A stretch of 7,048 bases of DNA from Robiginitomaculum sp. (lineage in GTDB: Bacteria > Pseudomonadota > Alphaproteobacteria > Caulobacterales > Maricaulaceae). Each line of letters opens with the position of its first letter. Positions within the stretch are counted from its first letter, which is position 1. The notes beneath the pieces were generated by a model, which saw nothing but the letters and a program-made list of their open reading frames with translations, was not told where the DNA came from and ran no database searches. Both the position numbers and the translations under genes were made by a program. Below, piece after piece: positions 5,683 through 7,048 of this stretch. The stretch lies in NCBI GenBank assembly GCA_002733385.1, contig NVVO01000018.1, positions 12,060 to 19,107 of the forward strand, read 5' to 3'.

Positions 5683-5742
5683 TTTTTATACGCCACAAGC
5701 CACCAAACCCCTAGACCAAACCATATCATTGGCGTATTAAAA
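5683..5742. repeat. 13-bp inverted repeat upstream of cdd, possible operator pair
   Basis: TTTTTATACGCCA (5683-5695) and TGGCGTATTAAAA (5730-5742) are complementary at 12 of 13 positions, including a perfect 8-bp core. The cores are 42 bp apart centre to centre, about four helical turns. The right arm overlaps the possible cdd -10 box. Between the arms, ACCAAACC occurs twice (5702-5709 and 5715-5722). It could be a repressor-loop operator for the nucleoside operon, or an end of the decayed insertion sequence next to it. Confidence 0.5.
5712..5740 (+). promoter_or_regulatory. Possible promoter of the cdd-punA-deoC operon
   Basis: TAGACC (5712-5717, 4 of 6 to TTGACA) and TATTAA (5735-5740, 4 of 6 to TATAAT) are separated by 17 bp. 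Initiation near 5747 would leave a leader of about 26 bases holding the GGAG ribosome site at 5764-5767. An alternative, TTGGCG (5729-5734) with TATTAT (5753-5758), would start transcription on the ribosome site itself and is less likely. Confidence 0.3.
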
Positions 5743-5772
5743 GGGTTCGCAATATTATGCCTTGGAGATTTT

Positions 5773-6201
5773 ATGCAAAACGCGCCAAACAACAACACAC
5801 CCCACGAAGACCTTTTACAAGCCGCGCAGGCCGTGCGCGAAAACGCCTATGCGCCCTACTCAAACTTTCAGGTCGGGGCGGCTATATTGGCGGCGGACGG
5901 GCAGATTTATGTGGGCTGTAATGTCGAGAACGCTGCTTACCCTGCGGGCCAGTGCGCCGAGTCCAGTGCCATTTCGGCTATGGTGGCGGGTGGGTCACTT
6001 GAGATCAGACAGATTTGCATTGTCAAGAAGGGCGGCGGACGGGTTGCACCGTGCGGCGGTTGTCGCCAAAAATTAAATGAATTTGCCGCGGCGGATGTAC
6101 CGATTTTTGTACAAGGTGAAGACGGCGATCTGCAGTCCTATACATTGGGCGAATTACTACCCGTTGCCTTTGGCAAAGAAAACTTGGAGACGGATAAATG
6201 A
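5773..6201 (+). CDS. cdd: Cytidine deaminase
   Basis: This 142-residue zinc enzyme hydrolyses cytidine and deoxycytidine to uridine and deoxyuridine plus ammonia, in pyrimidine salvage. The substrate-binding segment YAPYSNFQVGAA (26-37) and GCNVENAAYPAGQCAE (48-63) are intact. C61, C94 and C97 (the latter two in PCGGCRQ, 93-99) bind zinc, and E63 is the proton shuttle. Three cysteine ligands and a length of about 140 residues indicate the small tetrameric type, as in Bacillus subtilis, not the larger dimeric E. coli type with a histidine ligand. The residue after E63 is serine where the Bacillus enzyme has arginine. The ATG is preceded by GGAG at 5764-5767, five bases away. It is first in a run of coupled genes; its TGA overlaps the punA ATG. 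The call is secure. Confidence 0.96.
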   Translation: MQNAPNNNTPHEDLLQAAQAVRENAYAPYSNFQVGAAILAADGQIYVGCNVENAAYPAGQCAESSAISAMVAGGSLEIRQICIVKKGGGRVAPCGGCRQKLNEFAAADVPIFVQGEDGDLQSYTLGELLPVAFGKENLETDK

Positions 6202-7010
6202 ACGCCCAAAACAACATAAGCAATCTTGCCAAATTGATCAATGAGCGTAGCGGTGGCAAGCCCGTGGACATGGGCTTGATATTGGGTTCAGGCCTATCGG
6301 GTCTGGTCGATTTGATCGAAAACGCGGTGGCCGTGCCTTATGATGAGCTGCCCGGTTTCCCTCACGCAGGGGTTTCTGGGCATAGTCCCAATTTAGTCAT
6401 TGGCACCATGGAAGGCGTCAATGTGGCGGTGTTTGGCGGGCGCTCACATTATTACGAACACGGCAAGGCGGACGCCATGCGGGTGCCTTTGGAGGTTTTG
6501 AAAGCGTTGGGCGCAAAGGCCGTGTGCGTGACAAATTCGGCTGGTTCTTTGCGCGAAGATTTGCCGCCCGGCTCGCAAATGCTGATTACGGATCATCTGA
6601 ATTTATCCGGCACATCACCGTTAATCGGCGAGCCGGGCGATGCGCGCTTTGTTGATATGGTTGATTGTTATGACCCAAAATTGGTGGCCGCCGCCAGACG
6701 CGGGGCCGAAGAAATTGGAATTGATCTCAAAGACGGGGTTTATGCCTGGCTGTCCGGGCCAGCGTTCGAGACATCTGCTGAAATCAGGATGCTCAAAACA
6801 CTGGGTGCGGATACGGTGGGTATGTCTACGGTGCCGGAAGTTATTCTGGCGCGGTTCCTCGGTCTGAAAGTGGTCGGGTTTTCCAATGTCACCAATATGG
6901 CGGCGGGTATGTCGGCCACCGCCATCACCCACGCCCAGACCAAAGAATGGGCCGCCAAGTCCGCCGACCAGTTTCAAGCTCTGATCAAAGCATTTTTGAG
7001 ACAGATATGA
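6198..7010 (+). CDS. punA: Purine nucleoside phosphorylase, trimeric class
   Basis: This 270-residue cytosolic enzyme cleaves purine (deoxy)nucleosides with phosphate to a free base and (deoxy)ribose 1-phosphate. It belongs to the trimeric PNP family, judged by length and by ILGSGL (28-33, phosphate loop), GRSHYYEHG (81-89, with R82 and H84), TNSAGSL (112-118), GPAFETSAEIRMLKTLGAD (187-205), VGMSTVPE (207-214) and SNVTNMAAG (229-237). E191, M209 and N233 occupy the places of human PNP E201, M219 and N243. An asparagine at 233 suggests 6-oxopurines (inosine, guanosine), although xanthosine use cannot be excluded. The ATG overlaps the cdd stop (ATGA, 6198-6201), with GGAG inside cdd upstream. 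The TGA overlaps the deoC ATG in the same way. The deoxyribose 1-phosphate would need a phosphopentomutase to feed DeoC; none is in view. Confidence 0.95.
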   Translation: MNAQNNISNLAKLINERSGGKPVDMGLILGSGLSGLVDLIENAVAVPYDELPGFPHAGVSGHSPNLVIGTMEGVNVAVFGGRSHYYEHGKADAMRVPLEVLKALGAKAVCVTNSAGSLREDLPPGSQMLITDHLNLSGTSPLIGEPGDARFVDMVDCYDPKLVAAARRGAEEIGIDLKDGVYAWLSGPAFETSAEIRMLKTLGADTVGMSTVPEVILARFLGLKVVGFSNVTNMAAGMSATAITHAQTKEWAAKSADQFQALIKAFLRQI

Positions 7011-7048
7011 CGGTAAAACGAAATCCAGGGATTCCCCTTGATCTGAAA
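7007..7048 (+). CDS. deoC: Deoxyribose-phosphate aldolase, N-terminal fragment
   Basis: Only the first 14 codons are in the window, reading MTVKRNPGIPLDLK. The RNPGIPLDL stretch is what I recall from the N terminus of the longer alphaproteobacterial DeoC proteins, which cleave 2-deoxyribose 5-phosphate to glyceraldehyde 3-phosphate and acetaldehyde. The ATG overlaps the punA stop as ATGA (7007-7010), the same coupling as cdd to punA. The catalytic lysine lies beyond the window edge, so the call rests on the short N-terminal match plus the nucleoside-salvage context. It is truncated by the window, not broken. Confidence 0.8.
   Translation, partial: MTVKRNPGIPLDLK

Overview
The window looks like a piece of an alphaproteobacterial chromosome. 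The ThiE variant (QIRLKD, GVTCHN and LLTWWHEMMEIPSVAIGG signatures), the class of G/C-rich structured intergenic repeat at the left edge and the start of an alphaproteobacterial-style DeoC (RNPGIPLDLK) all fit that. The lineage is inferred from family resemblance; no rRNA or tRNA is present to confirm it.

Layout. Positions 1-172 are an imperfect inverted repeat with three small hairpins nested inside, reaching the stop codon of the first gene. On the minus strand, 950-175 is a two-gene unit: a GFA-domain zinc protein followed by a DUF1801-like protein, coupled by an ATGA overlap. Only 20 bp separate it from the divergent plus-strand pair thiE (thiamine phosphate synthase) and a SEL1-repeat protein whose start lies inside thiE. 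That pair runs into a convergent minus-strand chaperone operon: hscC (Hsp70 of the HscC type) and, directly abutting it, a tail-anchored J-domain protein of the DjlB/DjlC type.

The 571 bp between the hscC start (5201) and cdd (5773) hold no intact gene. They contain an inverted repeat with a possible promoter at the hscC side, a decayed IS630-type transposase fragment, and a second, better inverted repeat overlapping a possible promoter in front of cdd. From 5773 to the right edge runs a tightly coupled plus-strand nucleoside-salvage operon: cdd, purine nucleoside phosphorylase, and the first 14 codons of deoC, each joined to the next by an ATGA overlap.

How the genes work together. cdd, punA and deoC form a (deoxy)nucleoside scavenging route: deamination of cytidines, phosphorolysis of purine nucleosides, and cleavage of deoxyribose 5-phosphate to central metabolites. 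HscC and its J partner form a dedicated chaperone pair, with the J protein probably holding the Hsp70 at the inner membrane. ThiE makes thiamine phosphate; the SEL1 protein beside it may be exported but has no assigned role. Most of the window is ordinary housekeeping and accessory sequence. The points most worth a second look are the structured repeat at the left edge, the J protein with a degenerate HPD motif, and the two inverted repeats in the hscC-cdd gap.
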